Source: Hyphomicrobiales bacterium
Lineage (GTDB): Bacteria; Pseudomonadota; Alphaproteobacteria; Rhizobiales; Kaistiaceae
NCBI GenBank assembly: GCA_017305815.1
Contig: JAFKJZ010000587.1
Span: 1-6,360, forward strand
Direction of reading: 5' to 3'
Length of the DNA stretch: 6,360 nucleotides
The translations under genes and the position numbers were made by a program. How positions within the stretch are numbered: the stretch's first letter is position 1; each line of letters opens with the position of its first letter. The notes under the pieces are model-generated. The model had not been told where the DNA came from. It ran no database searches and was given only the letters and a program-made list of their open reading frames with translations. Of the stretch, positions 1 through 5,436 are shown piece by piece.

Positions 1-73
1 CGTGCTCGACGTCGACTCGCTGACCGCGGCGGCGATCGAACGCGGCGCCCGCGCCCGCTACCGCACGCTCTGA
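1..73 (+). CDS. C-terminal end of an unidentified protein (partial)
   Basis: Reading from base 2, 23 sense codons run to a TGA at 71-73; the gene begins left of the window. The visible residues end in AAIERGARARYRTL, an alanine- and arginine-rich tail that would suit a surface helix. Codon third positions are almost all G or C, as in the neighbouring genes, which supports real coding. The fragment is too short to place in a family and I do not recognise it. It converges on the solute-binding protein gene, with the paired palindromic repeat between the two stop codons. Confidence 0.6.
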   Translation, partial: VLDVDSLTAAAIERGARARYRTL

Positions 74-89
74 GGCGTCGTTCACAAGA

Positions 90-220
90 CCCTCACCCAA
101 CCCTCTCCCGCAAGCGGGCGAGGGGGCTCGCCGAGGCTCGTCGGTACATCGAGTTCCATGCTGCGAACGCGGCGGCCCAAAGCCCTCGCCCGCTTGCGGG
201 AGAGGGCTTTGGGGTGAGGG
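90..220. repeat. Inverted pair of REP-like palindromic repeats between convergent genes
   Basis: Bases 101-124 and 183-206 are perfect reverse complements over 24 bp. The match continues outward, with small indels, to about 90-126 and 181-220. Each copy is itself a palindrome: two 11-base half-arms (CCCTCTCCCGC and GCGGGCGAGGG) separated by AA and differing at one position. Each copy can therefore fold alone, or the pair can fold into one large stem around a loop of about 58 bases. The motif resembles the short intergenic palindromes that recur across Hyphomicrobiales genomes. Lying between two convergent stop codons (71-73 and 240-242), it could end transcription or block read-through from both sides; that role is inferred. 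There is no U-rich tail of a classical intrinsic terminator. Confidence 0.8.
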
Positions 221-239
221 GCTTAGTTGTGTCGGGCCC

Positions 240-1121
240 CTAGAAATAGCCGACCGGGAAATAGCGCAGGTAGAGCTCGGCGAAGACGCCCTTGTCATAG
301 AGGCTGTCGAGGGCCCAGTTGAGCGCCAGGCGTAGATCGTCGCGCTTCGGCGGCAGGGCGATCGACAGCCCCTGGCCGAAGAAATGCGGCTCGACATAGG
401 GGCCGCCGATGAAATCGCAGCACCCCGAAGCCGCCTCCGACTGCAGCCAGAAGGCGAGCTGCACCCCGTCGCCGAAGACGAGATCGACGCTGCCCGCCTT
501 CAGCGCGTCCGCGGCCGCGCCCGGCGTCTCGACGGCGATGCGCGTGCTCGCCGGGAAGAAGGCGGCGAGATAGGCCTCGTGCGAGCTGCCCTTGGCGACG
601 GCGATTTTCCGGCCGGCAAGCCCGTCCGTGTTGAGGCGCGCCGCCGGCGCGCTCTTGCGGCCGACGAAGCGCGCGACCGGGCGCAGATAGACATCCGAGA
701 ATTCGAGCTTCGCCCGGCTTTCCGGGGTGATCGCGATGCCGGCAAGCGCCGCGTCGACGCGGCCGGCCGCGACCGTGTCGATCAGCCCGTCCCAGGGGCG
801 CGCCTGGATCGTGCAGGGGACGCTCAGTTCGCGGCAGATGGCGCGGGCGAGATCGACGTTGAAGCCGGTGAGCTTGCCGTCGGGCCCGGTGAAGTTGAAC
901 GGCGGAAAATCGTCGGTCGTGGTGAAGCGGATGCCGGTCAGCGCTGTCGTTGCCGGCTTGTCGAGGCGGCGGTTCGGGTCCCAGAGGTCGGGGATGACGA
1001 CGCCCTCGCTGGGGCGCGCCTCGGGAGCGTTCTGGGCCGTCGCCGGGCCGACGCAGCCCGCGGCGGCCGCCACCGCCACGATGCTCGCCAGGATTGCGAA
1101 GCTTGCCAATCGCCGCCACAT
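240..1121 (-). CDS. Periplasmic solute-binding protein, family 3 (polar amino-acid type)
   Basis: A 293-residue secreted protein of the bacterial extracellular solute-binding family 3 (SBP_bac_3), which delivers amino acids or similar small polar solutes to an ABC importer. Residues 1-30 form a signal peptide: arginines at 3-4, a hydrophobic core, and a likely cut after ATAQ. C23 in AAGC might instead be a weak lipobox. The mature domain begins near residue 62. FPPFNF (72-77) and the signature GFNVDLARAICREL (86-99) are followed by ITPESR (131-136), whose R136 sits where relatives bind the substrate carboxylate, and by VFGDG with D218, the usual amine-binding aspartate. The C-terminus follows the family pattern of a short helix ending in RYFP. 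ATG at 1119-1121 is chosen because the signal peptide starts there; the Shine-Dalgarno sequence is weak. The same frame stays open far upstream, antisense to the glycosyltransferase, but that part is not coding. No permease or ATPase gene is adjacent, so this is an orphan binding protein; its substrate cannot be deduced. Confidence 0.9.
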   Translation of the reverse strand: MWRRLASFAILASIVAVAAAAGCVGPATAQNAPEARPSEGVVIPDLWDPNRRLDKPATTALTGIRFTTTDDFPPFNFTGPDGKLTGFNVDLARAICRELSVPCTIQARPWDGLIDTVAAGRVDAALAGIAITPESRAKLEFSDVYLRPVARFVGRKSAPAARLNTDGLAGRKIAVAKGSSHEAYLAAFFPASTRIAVETPGAAADALKAGSVDLVFGDGVQLAFWLQSEAASGCCDFIGGPYVEPHFFGQGLSIALPPKRDDLRLALNWALDSLYDKGVFAELYLRYFPVGYF

Positions 1122-1175
1122 GCCTGTATCACTCTGAATTGGTTGTTGCCGTAACGTAAGCCAAGGGGATGGCGC
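1122..1175. promoter_or_regulatory. Short divergent control region between solute-binding protein and glycosyltransferase
   Basis: Only 54 bp separate the two divergent start codons if the glycosyltransferase starts at GTG 1176 (132 bp if it starts at ATG 1254). Promoters for both genes must lie here or run into the opposite gene. The stretch is less GC-rich than its surroundings (for example TTGTTGCCGTAACGTAAG at 1142-1159), as expected of a promoter. A plausible Shine-Dalgarno sequence for the plus-strand gene, AAGGGGA at 1163-1169, lies 6 bases before the GTG. I could not fit a convincing -35/-10 pair on either strand, so no exact promoter is claimed. Confidence 0.4.
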
Positions 1176-3071
1176 GTGCGGACTATAGACCAATTGTCGA
1201 TGGGCACGAACCCGGACAAGCGGGCGGCCCCGACAGGTGTGGCGGGGGAGCGAATGCGTTACGGCTGGGATCCGCCTGGCGGGGGAACGCCGGATGAAGC
1301 CACGCGTTCGGCCGCGCTGGCCGCGCGCCTCGGCCTGCCGTTCGATCCCACACCGAAACGGACCTTCGAGACGGCGGTGCCGCATGAAGGAAACGGCGAC
1401 GTCGCGCCGCTGGCGGCCGCCATCCGCGCCGGCCGGGTCGCCATGCTGGAGGACGGCGGGTCCCGCCGGCTGCTTATTGCGCCGCGGGCGGAGGATGTCG
1501 GTCGGCTGGCGACGGCGCTGGCGGCGGCGCCGGACCTGGCCGCGCGCCTGACCGTGACCACGCCTTCGGCGATCCGCCGCTGCCTGACGGAATCGGGATC
1601 CGTCCAGCTGGTCGATCACGCCGTGTCGGGCTTCGATCGCGCCCATCCGGATCTGTCGGCCCGCCGACTGCTGACGTCGGCACAGGTGGTCTTCCTTCTC
1701 TTCTGCCTGGCGCTGGGCGGTCTCGCGCTCTGGCATTTCGGCTGGCAGGCGGTGCAGGTTGTCAACATCGCGCTCGGGATCCTGTTCCTGGCGCTCATCT
1801 TGCTTCGCCTGCTCGCCGTCAGCGTCGCGCTCGAACGCACTTTCCGGCCGGCGCCGCCGCTCGATGTCGATCGTTCGCGGCTTCCCGTCTACAGCGTGCT
1901 CGTGCCGCTCTATGACGAGGCGCACATGGTGGCGGACCTCGCCCGCGCGCTCGAGGCGCTCGACTGGCCGAAGGACCGGCTCGACATCAAGTTCATCGTC
2001 GAGGAGCGCGACCGCGCCACCCGACACGCGCTGGAGAGGCTCGATCTGGGTCGCGAGTTCGAGATCCTGGTGGTGCCGGACCGTGCCCCGCGCACCAAGC
2101 CGAAGGCGCTCGATTTCGCGCTGCCGCTGGCGCGCGGCCGCTTCGTCACCGTCTATGACGCCGAGGACCGGCCGGATCCCGGCCAGCTGCTGGAGGCCTA
2201 TCTCGCCTTCGCTTCCGGCGACGAGCGGCTCGCCTGCATCCAGGCGCCGCTGCTCGTCGACAATGACGACGTCAACGGCCTGACCGCCTTCTTCGCCATG
2301 GAATATTCCATGCAGTTCGACGGCGTGTTGCCGACGCTGGTCGCGCTCGACATGCCGCTGCCGCTCGGCGGCACGTCGAACCATTTCCGCATCGAGGCGC
2401 TGCGCGCGGTCGGCGGCTGGGACCCCTACAACGTGACGGAGGACGCCGATCTCGGCATCCGCTTCGCCCGCTGCGGCTATCGCTCCGGCACCATCACCCG
2501 TCCCACCTACGAGGAAGCGCCGCGCACTATGCGGCTCTGGCTCAAGCAGCGCACGCGCTGGCTCAAGGGCTGGATGCAGACCTTCCTGGTGCATATGCGC
2601 CACCCGGTGCGGCTCTGGCGCTCGATCGGCTCGCGGCGGATGCTGGGCTTCCTGCTGACTGGCTTCGGCACCATCGTCGCGGCGGCGATCCACCCGGTCT
2701 ACATCGCCTCGGCGGTGGCGCTGGCGATCGATCCGACCGTCATCTGGCGCGCCGGGAGTCCGCTCGCGGCGGCGGTGATCTTCCTGAACGTGTTCAACTT
2801 CGTCGCCGGTTATGTCGTCTTCGCCCTGCTGTCGCGGGCGACGCTGAGGCTCCGGCGCAAGAAGCGGCAGCCGGGCGTGCTGCCATTCCTGCCGGGCTAC
2901 TGGCTGCTGCTGTCGCTCGCCTGCTACCGCGCCTTCTTCCAGCTTCTCGTCGCGCCGCATCGCTGGGAAAAGACGCAGCACCACGGCCAGGAGCCGCGCC
3001 GGCGGAGCGTGGACTCCGGTGAGGCGCGCGGCCGGCGATCCCTGCCGATGCAGCCGAACCCGGCGCCGTGA
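1176..3071 (+). CDS. Membrane glycosyltransferase, family 2, with N-terminal GspE/MshE-like region
   Basis: A 631-residue inner-membrane GT2 enzyme, expected to move sugar from a nucleotide-sugar to a growing glycan or lipid at the cytoplasmic face. Residues about 45-140 (AARLGLPF, RRLLIAPR, LTVTTPSAIRRCL) resemble the second half of the GspE/MshE N-terminal domain. Two membrane helices follow (about 170-187 and 193-214). The GT-A catalytic domain starts at PVYSVLVPLYDEA (237-249). It contains DAED (328-331, the metal/nucleotide DxD-type motif), TEDAD (421-425, with the likely catalytic base) and QRTRW (458-462, the QxxRW motif of processive enzymes). About three helices follow (489-512, 528-552, 571-592), then PHRWEKTQHHG and a basic tail. 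In the first nucleotide-binding loop, VEERD (275-279) has Arg where relatives usually have the first Asp of a DD pair. GTG 1176 has AAGGGGA before it; ATG 1254 (605 residues, preceded by GGGGGAG) is a real alternative. Donor, acceptor and product are unknown; exopolysaccharide or glycolipid synthesis is most likely. It converges on the next gene with 24 bp between stops. Confidence 0.88.
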   Translation: MRTIDQLSMGTNPDKRAAPTGVAGERMRYGWDPPGGGTPDEATRSAALAARLGLPFDPTPKRTFETAVPHEGNGDVAPLAAAIRAGRVAMLEDGGSRRLLIAPRAEDVGRLATALAAAPDLAARLTVTTPSAIRRCLTESGSVQLVDHAVSGFDRAHPDLSARRLLTSAQVVFLLFCLALGGLALWHFGWQAVQVVNIALGILFLALILLRLLAVSVALERTFRPAPPLDVDRSRLPVYSVLVPLYDEAHMVADLARALEALDWPKDRLDIKFIVEERDRATRHALERLDLGREFEILVVPDRAPRTKPKALDFALPLARGRFVTVYDAEDRPDPGQLLEAYLAFASGDERLACIQAPLLVDNDDVNGLTAFFAMEYSMQFDGVLPTLVALDMPLPLGGTSNHFRIEALRAVGGWDPYNVTEDADLGIRFARCGYRSGTITRPTYEEAPRTMRLWLKQRTRWLKGWMQTFLVHMRHPVRLWRSIGSRRMLGFLLTGFGTIVAAAIHPVYIASAVALAIDPTVIWRAGSPLAAAVIFLNVFNFVAGYVVFALLSRATLRLRRKKRQPGVLPFLPGYWLLLSLACYRAFFQLLVAPHRWEKTQHHGQEPRRRSVDSGEARGRRSLPMQPNPAP

Positions 3072-3095
3072 GCGCGCGGCCAGGCTGGAGCGTGG

Positions 3096-3776
3096 TCAGC
3101 CGCCGGGGCGGACGGCGATCCAGATGACGTGCTTGGCGCCGCGCTTGCCACGATGGGCGCGCACGCCGACTTCCTCGGCCGCGAAGCCCGCCTTGCGCAG
3201 GCGCTGCGTGAAGGCGGCGTTCGGCCCCGAGGACCAGACGGCGAGGACGCCGCCGGGGCGCAGCGCCGCGAAGGCGGCGCCGAGGCCCTGCATCGTGTAG
3301 AGACCGTCATTCGATTCGCGCGTCAGCCCTTCCGGGCCGTTGTCGACGTCGAGCAGGATGGCGTCGAACTGGCCGCGGCCGGCGCGGATCGGCTGGCCAA
3401 CATCGCCCTCATGTATTTTCACGCGCGGATCGTCGAGGCAGGTGCCGAAGACCGGCTGCATCGGGCCGCGCGCCCAGGCGACCACCGCCGGCACCAGCTC
3501 CGCCACGGTGATCGTCGCGTCGTCAGCGAATTCAGCGAGCGCGGCGCGCAGCGTAAAGCCCATGCCGAGGCCGCCGATCAGCACGTTTGCCTTCGGCCGA
3601 CCGGCGATCTTCGCGGCGGACAGGGAGGCGAGCGCCTCCTCCGAGCCGCTCAGGCGGCTGTTCATCAGCTCGTTGGAGCCGATCATGATGGAGAATTCGG
3701 CGCCGCGCTGCATCAGCCGCAATTCGCCGCCGCCATCGGGAATGGTTGCCGTGTCGAGCCGGACCCAGGGTATCAA
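3096..3776 (-). CDS. Spermidine-synthase-like SAM-dependent enzyme, TTG start
   Basis: A 226-residue cytosolic protein with a Rossmann methyltransferase fold of the spermidine synthase/methyltransferase superfamily. A short beta-rich N-terminus (residues 1-45, including GAEFSIMIGSNELMNSR) leads to the SAM-binding loop VLIGGLGMGFTLRAAL (65-80). AELVP follows with E93, the usual acidic ligand of the nucleoside ribose, then a GDV motif (D125) and the strand ILLDVDNGPEGLT (140-152). It is shorter than genuine spermidine synthases (about 280 residues). The GGGDG loop typical of aminopropyltransferases reads GGLGMG here, and the DS-x-DP-type catalytic stretch reads DVDNGP, so polyamine synthesis is doubtful and another SAM-dependent reaction is possible. 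Start: an in-frame TGA lies seven codons upstream of the TTG, no ATG lies between them, and GGAAG is well placed. The next Met is residue 22, inside conserved sequence. It lies 75 bp downstream of the DUF930 gene on the same strand, so co-transcription is possible. Confidence 0.82.
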   Translation of the reverse strand: MIPWVRLDTATIPDGGGELRLMQRGAEFSIMIGSNELMNSRLSGSEEALASLSAAKIAGRPKANVLIGGLGMGFTLRAALAEFADDATITVAELVPAVVAWARGPMQPVFGTCLDDPRVKIHEGDVGQPIRAGRGQFDAILLDVDNGPEGLTRESNDGLYTMQGLGAAFAALRPGGVLAVWSSGPNAAFTQRLRKAGFAAEEVGVRAHRGKRGAKHVIWIAVRPGG

Positions 3777-3783
3777 GCGCGCG

Positions 3784-3788
3784 CTTCC
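3784..3788 (-). promoter_or_regulatory. Ribosome binding site supporting the TTG start
   Basis: On the minus strand the bases read GGAAG, 7 bases before the TTG at 3776-3774. Because the frame is closed by TGA a few codons upstream and holds no ATG or GTG before conserved sequence begins, this site decides the start of the spermidine-synthase-like gene. Confidence 0.6.
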
Positions 3789-3792
3789 GTCA

Positions 3793-3802
3793 TTTCATGA
3801 AA
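3793..3802. promoter_or_regulatory. Perfect 10-bp palindrome upstream of the spermidine-synthase-like gene
   Basis: TTTCATGAAA is a perfect palindrome in an AT-rich patch of the 75-bp gap between the DUF930 stop and the TTG start, 17 bases upstream of the start codon. Its size and place would suit a small operator or part of a promoter, but I cannot tie it to a known regulator. A palindrome this short can occur by chance. Confidence 0.2.
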
Positions 3803-3851
3803 ATCGCCGGCACCATACATGCGTCGTCGCGTTTCGGGCAGGGCCGGCCGC

Positions 3852-4241
3852 TCAGGGATAGAAGTTCTTCGCCGCCCATTCGGAATGCGGCACATGGCGG
3901 ATGCCGTTCACGCTCAGTTTCGTCGTCCGCATATGGTCCGGCGTGACGGCGCAGCGATAGGAGAATTCGTACCATTCGCCCTTGCGGCGGAAGGCGCCGC
4001 CATCGCCGATCGCGATGTCGCCATGGATTTCCGGCCGATGCAGCATGTCGATGAAGGCGCGGTCGGTGACGCCCTCCTTGCGGCTCGAGGTCTTGTCCAT
4101 CACGGCGAGATCGCAGACCTGGATCAGGCGCGTCGTGTCGTCGAGCTCCTTGAGGCTTTCCTCGAGCCTGGCATCGGCGGCGAAGGCGGGACCGGAGAGG
4201 GCGGCGGCGATCAGGGCGAACAGGCACGGGGCCAGGCGCAT
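3852..4241 (-). CDS. DUF930 domain protein, exported
   Basis: A 129-residue protein with a Sec signal peptide (residues 1-21, ending AFA, mature from ADARLEE) and a DUF930 domain filling the rest. Features matching my recollection of that family are LDDTTRLIQVCD (33-44), a central acidic and glycine segment before GAFRRKGEWYEFSYRC (82-97), DHM (102-104), and a C-terminal IRHVP..W pattern (114-122). C43 and C97 are the only cysteines in the mature protein and could form a disulfide in the periplasm. The function of DUF930 is not known to me; such proteins are common in Hyphomicrobiales. ATG 4241 is preceded by AAAGGA at a spacing of 8, and the signal peptide starts there. The upstream frame stays open by chance into the broken pdeM, so a much longer fused call would be wrong. 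Confidence 0.82.
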   Translation of the reverse strand: MRLAPCLFALIAAALSGPAFAADARLEESLKELDDTTRLIQVCDLAVMDKTSSRKEGVTDRAFIDMLHRPEIHGDIAIGDGGAFRRKGEWYEFSYRCAVTPDHMRTTKLSVNGIRHVPHSEWAAKNFYP

Positions 4242-4322
4242 GGCGGCATTCCTTTCATGGCATCTTGTTGGCGGCGCCGGCGCGTGTCCGGTAGTGAAAC
4301 GCGGCTGCGAGGGCGGGCGCCC

Positions 4323-4340
4323 CGCGCTCGGACGAGCGCG
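4323..4340. terminator. GC-rich hairpin in the pdeM-DUF930 gap
   Basis: CGCGCTCG and CGAGCGCG are perfect 8-bp inverted repeats separated by two bases, giving a stem of at least six pairs with a hexaloop. It lies about 50 bases downstream of the pdeM stop (4391) and about 80 bases upstream of the DUF930 start. Its place suits a terminator for the helicase-pdeM unit, but no run of U follows on the minus strand. A Rho-independent terminator is therefore not established, and it could simply be a chance GC-rich palindrome. Confidence 0.3.
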
Positions 4341-4390
4341 GTCAAACGAATGGGGAGGGGCTCTGTCCTTCTGAATTGGGAGGATGGGCG

Positions 4391-5087
4391 CTAGCCGTCG
4401 ACGAGGCGGCGGCCGGCGATGGCGTGGACGGCGTCGCCCAGCACCCAGGCATGGAAGGCGCGGCCGTCGAAGAGAGGGCGGAAGGCGTCGTCGAGAACAT
4501 TGAGGCCGCCGGCGAGCGTGCCGAAGGCGGGCAGCACCAGCCGCCTTCCGTCCGCCGCGAAGCAGCGCCGCCGGATCGAGCGGCCACGGCCGGCGACGCG
4601 GGCGGCGGGATGCAGGTGGCCGGCGATCTCGCCTGTGTTCTCGCCGGGGCGCGGCTCGTGCCGGAAGGTGAGCGGCCCGATCGTGAGTTCGCCGAACGCC
4701 CGGCCGCCAAGATCGCGCGGCGGCTCCGGGTCGTGGTTGCCGGCGATCCAGATCCATTCTGCCGAAGCTGTCATCGCGCAGAGCGAGGCGCGGTCGGCCT
4801 CGTTCAGCCGGTCGCCGCCCCGGCGATCGTGAAAGCTGTCGCCGAGCGCGATCACGCGAGCGGGCGTCATGCGGGCGATCACGGCGGCGAGCCGCTTCAG
4901 CGTCGCCATCGTGTCGTAAGGTGGCAAAGGAGGAGCCCTTTTCGAAATGCAGGTCGGCGACGATGAGCGTGCTTTCGTCCGGCCACCAGAGCGCGCCCTC
5001 GACGAGCGGCACCAGCGGAACCGAGGCGACCGAAAGCCCGGCCCGCGCCGTCTCCGTTCCGCTACCTGTCGTCGCCGCGCTTTGCAT
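4391..5087 (-). pseudogene. pdeM: Ligase-associated DNA damage response endonuclease PdeM (MPE), frameshifted
   Basis: A binuclear metallophosphoesterase of the PdeM/MPE family: Mn-dependent DNA nuclease/phosphodiesterase, encoded with an Lhr-type helicase, an ATP-dependent ligase and an exonuclease in a repair cluster. The coding match is split over two frames. Bases 5087-4923 encode 55 residues from ATG, ending in ADLHFEKGSSFA with the first metal motif (D45, H47). Bases 4927-4391 encode 178 residues in another frame, starting LPPYDT. They hold GDSFHD (29-34 of that part), GNHD (63-66), H90 in FRHEP, and GHLHP (103-107), so all later metal ligands are intact. From memory, relatives have about five to seven residues, including an RG pair, between GSSFA and LPPYDT. 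Here the two ends share the bases TTGCC (4923-4927 on this strand), as if a segment of about 17-20 bp was lost between short direct repeats. Start ATG 5087 has GAAGG 5 bases upstream. The product as written would have the wrong sequence after residue 55. A sequencing or assembly error cannot be excluded. Confidence 0.8.
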
Positions 5088-5436
5088 TCCAGCCTTCGTC
5101 TCGGGGCGATTCCGCCCGAAGCATTCGATTCAGGTGCGACTCTAGCACCCGAAGCCGCCCGGGACACCCCGAAGTCGTGATTCCGATCGCCGCAGGATGG
5201 CTCTGATCCTGGCGAAAGCTGTCGCGCTGTCGCTTCCACCCCCGCCGTCATCCTCGCGAAGGCGAGGATCCATGCCGCCGAGGCCTGACGCGTGCAACTC
5301 CCGGCGGTGTAGCTGGATGGATCCCGGATCAAGTCAGGGATGACGGCGAGGGTGGGGCAGGGCGAGGCACTTTCGCCGAACCGCGGAGGCGGCCGAGATT
5401 GGGCCGGTCGCGCCAGATCCCTCCGCCACACGGAAT
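5088..5436. other. 349-bp non-coding stretch between helicase and pdeM
   Basis: No gene is supported here: reading frames that cross it lack coding-like conservation or a sensible start. The pdeM-proximal part (5088-5160) has short GC hairpins, for example GGGCG/CGCCC at 5104-5117 and GGTGC/GCACC at 5133-5149. On the minus strand it contains TGCTAGAGT (the TAGAGT part at 5139-5144), which could be a -10-like sequence for pdeM, but without a clear -35. CAGGAT/ATCCTG (5193-5211) forms another small hairpin. The middle is filled by the 120-bp inverted-repeat element. The 80 bases next to the helicase stop show nothing distinctive. Confidence 0.6.
5236..5355. repeat. 120-bp element with 18-bp terminal inverted repeats and inner hairpins
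   Basis: Bases 5236-5253 and 5338-5355 are inverted repeats matching at 17 of 18 positions. Just inside the left end, ATCCTCGC and GCGAGGAT (5250-5257 and 5262-5269) form a perfect 8-bp stem with a GAAG loop. At the right end, a second palindrome spans 5321-5341 (ATCCCGGA...TCAGGGAT type) and carries one mismatch. Both inner motifs resemble short palindromic repeats (GTCATCC...GGATCCATG and GGATCCCGGATCAAG) scattered through intergenic DNA of Hyphomicrobiales. The arrangement is that of a composite REP/BIME or a very small non-autonomous mobile element. I see no clear target-site duplication. Confidence 0.75.

Noticed and set aside
90..220. CRISPR array or insertion-sequence end
   Set aside because: There are only two copies, in inverted orientation, with no regular spacers and no transposase; they fit REP-like palindromes better.
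384..1154. A 256-residue plus-strand frame opposite the solute-binding protein
   Set aside because: It lies antisense to a clear family 3 binding protein, is rich in Arg, Asp and Ala, and has no domain.
1122..2984. A 914-residue minus-strand reading frame that extends the solute-binding protein upstream across the glycosyltransferase gene
   Set aside because: The upstream part is antisense to a strongly supported glycosyltransferase, is rich in Arg, Gln and Glu as high-GC antisense frames are, and the binding protein has its own signal peptide at 1121. Open frames opposite GC-rich genes are common.
3129..3800. A 223-residue plus-strand frame opposite the spermidine-synthase-like gene
   Set aside because: It mirrors the minus-strand gene, has no recognisable motif, and has the composition of an antisense shadow.
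4915..4935. Programmed ribosomal frameshifting in pdeM
   Set aside because: There is no slippery heptamer or downstream structure typical of such sites, and several conserved residues are missing at the junction, which a shift alone would not restore. A deletion explains it better.
4376..4966. A 196-residue plus-strand frame opposite pdeM
   Set aside because: The minus strand carries the metallophosphoesterase motifs in order; the plus-strand frame has no motif and an antisense-like composition.
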